Assembly: GCA_031255395.1 (NCBI GenBank)
Contig: JAIRSQ010000068.1
Span: 1-5,105, forward strand
Direction: 5' to 3'
DNA length: 5,105 nt
From: Spirochaetaceae bacterium
Lineage (GTDB): Bacteria > Spirochaetota > Spirochaetia > Treponematales > Breznakiellaceae
A program made the position numbers and the translations under genes. The notes under the pieces were generated by a model that saw nothing but the letters and a program-made list of their open reading frames with translations, was not told the DNA's origin and did no database searches. Shown here piece by piece: positions 4,798 through 5,105 of the stretch; position 1 is the first letter of the stretch; every line of letters begins with the position of its first letter.

Positions 4798-5105
4798 ATG
4801 GTAAAGGCATCAACAACAAAATTATCCGGCAAAACGCCCGGAGCGGTTCTGGAAAAGCTTATCAAGGATTACAACCTGTCGGTAAGCGGTTTGGCTCTTG
4901 AACTTGGGCAAAACACGATAACCTTCAAAAAGATTCTTGACGGTTCAAAAAGAATCTCGATTGAAATCGCGTTGCTTCTGGCAAAAAAATTCAGCACCAC
5001 CGCTGATTTCTGGATTGATTTGCAGAAAAAAGCGGGGCTTGCGGAAGCAAAACTTGACGCGAAATTCCAACAGCGCCTCAAGGAATTGAAAAAAGCCGTC
5101 AAAGC
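4798..5105 (+). CDS. HigA-like XRE-family DNA-binding protein (runs off the right edge)
   Basis: 102 codons are visible with no stop, and the protein is probably nearly complete. TPGAVLEKLIKDYNLS (13-28) corresponds to the HigA/VapI opening (HPGE-VL type). The helix-turn-helix spans about residues 28-55, with SVSGLALELG as first helix region and TITFKKILDGSKRIS as recognition helix and turn. IEIALLLAKKFSTTADFWIDLQ (55-76) is the family's closing signature, normally with FW.NLQ. A basic tail (QRLKELKKAVKA) resembles that of spirochaetal HigA-like proteins as I remember them. In a toxin-antitoxin pair it would neutralise a HigB-type ribonuclease and repress its own promoter. However, the gene directly upstream is the NYN protein and no HigB-sized frame lies in the 149-bp gap. 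It is therefore a solitary regulator, or its partner lies downstream outside the window. Confidence 0.88.
   Translation, partial: MVKASTTKLSGKTPGAVLEKLIKDYNLSVSGLALELGQNTITFKKILDGSKRISIEIALLLAKKFSTTADFWIDLQKKAGLAEAKLDAKFQQRLKELKKAVK

Noticed and set aside
4924..4957. Inverted repeat AGATTCTT/AAGAATCT and direct repeat TTCAAAAAGA within the HigA-like gene
   Set aside because: It is short, A-rich and explained by Lys/Phe/Ile codons at the recognition helix. No role is suggested beyond coding.

Overview
The window looks like chromosomal DNA of a spirochaete, most likely Treponema or a close relative of mid GC content. The main evidence is the methionyl-tRNA synthetase N-terminus ([15 protein letters not shown]..., two CxxC/CxxC zinc knuckles), which matches the treponemal form as I remember it. 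This is recognition from memory, not a search. No mobile element, CRISPR array, tRNA or rRNA was found.

Layout. Minus strand, 1-590: the first 196 codons of metG, running off the left edge. 591-879: intergenic DNA with a metG promoter placed so that the transcript should start at or next to the ATG, plus degenerate GGATGAG-type repeats and small hairpins. Minus strand, 880-1452: a small exported protein of unknown function. 1453-1680: a divergent intergenic region with a second copy of the degenerate repeat, a compound hairpin, and a promoter almost touching the next start codon. Plus strand, 1681-3828: a 715-residue protein that resembles the helicase-associated (XPB/Ssl2 N-terminal-like) family without a helicase motor, with a possible WYL-like C-terminus. 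Two strong inverted repeats lie in its 3' coding region. Plus strand, 3884-4648: a NYN-domain putative ribonuclease fused to a C-terminal LOTUS/OST-HTH RNA-binding domain, with its own -10 box, a hairpin at the expected mRNA 5' end and a good Shine-Dalgarno. 4649-4797: an AT-rich spacer with a weak terminator candidate and a promoter. Plus strand, 4798-5105 (open at the right edge): a HigA-like XRE-family DNA-binding protein with no toxin gene upstream.

How the genes relate. The exported-protein gene and metG are co-directional, and the 715-residue gene is divergent from them. The 715-residue gene, the NYN-LOTUS gene and the HigA-like gene run in the same direction, but each has a plausible promoter, so they need not be one operon. 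Their predicted activities (nucleic-acid binding without a motor, RNA cleavage with RNA binding, transcriptional repression) permit a shared RNA-handling or defence role, but the sequence does not prove one. Two translation styles sit side by side: metG and the 715-residue gene have no Shine-Dalgarno and promoters abutting the ATG, whereas the NYN and XRE genes have clear AGGAG-type sites.
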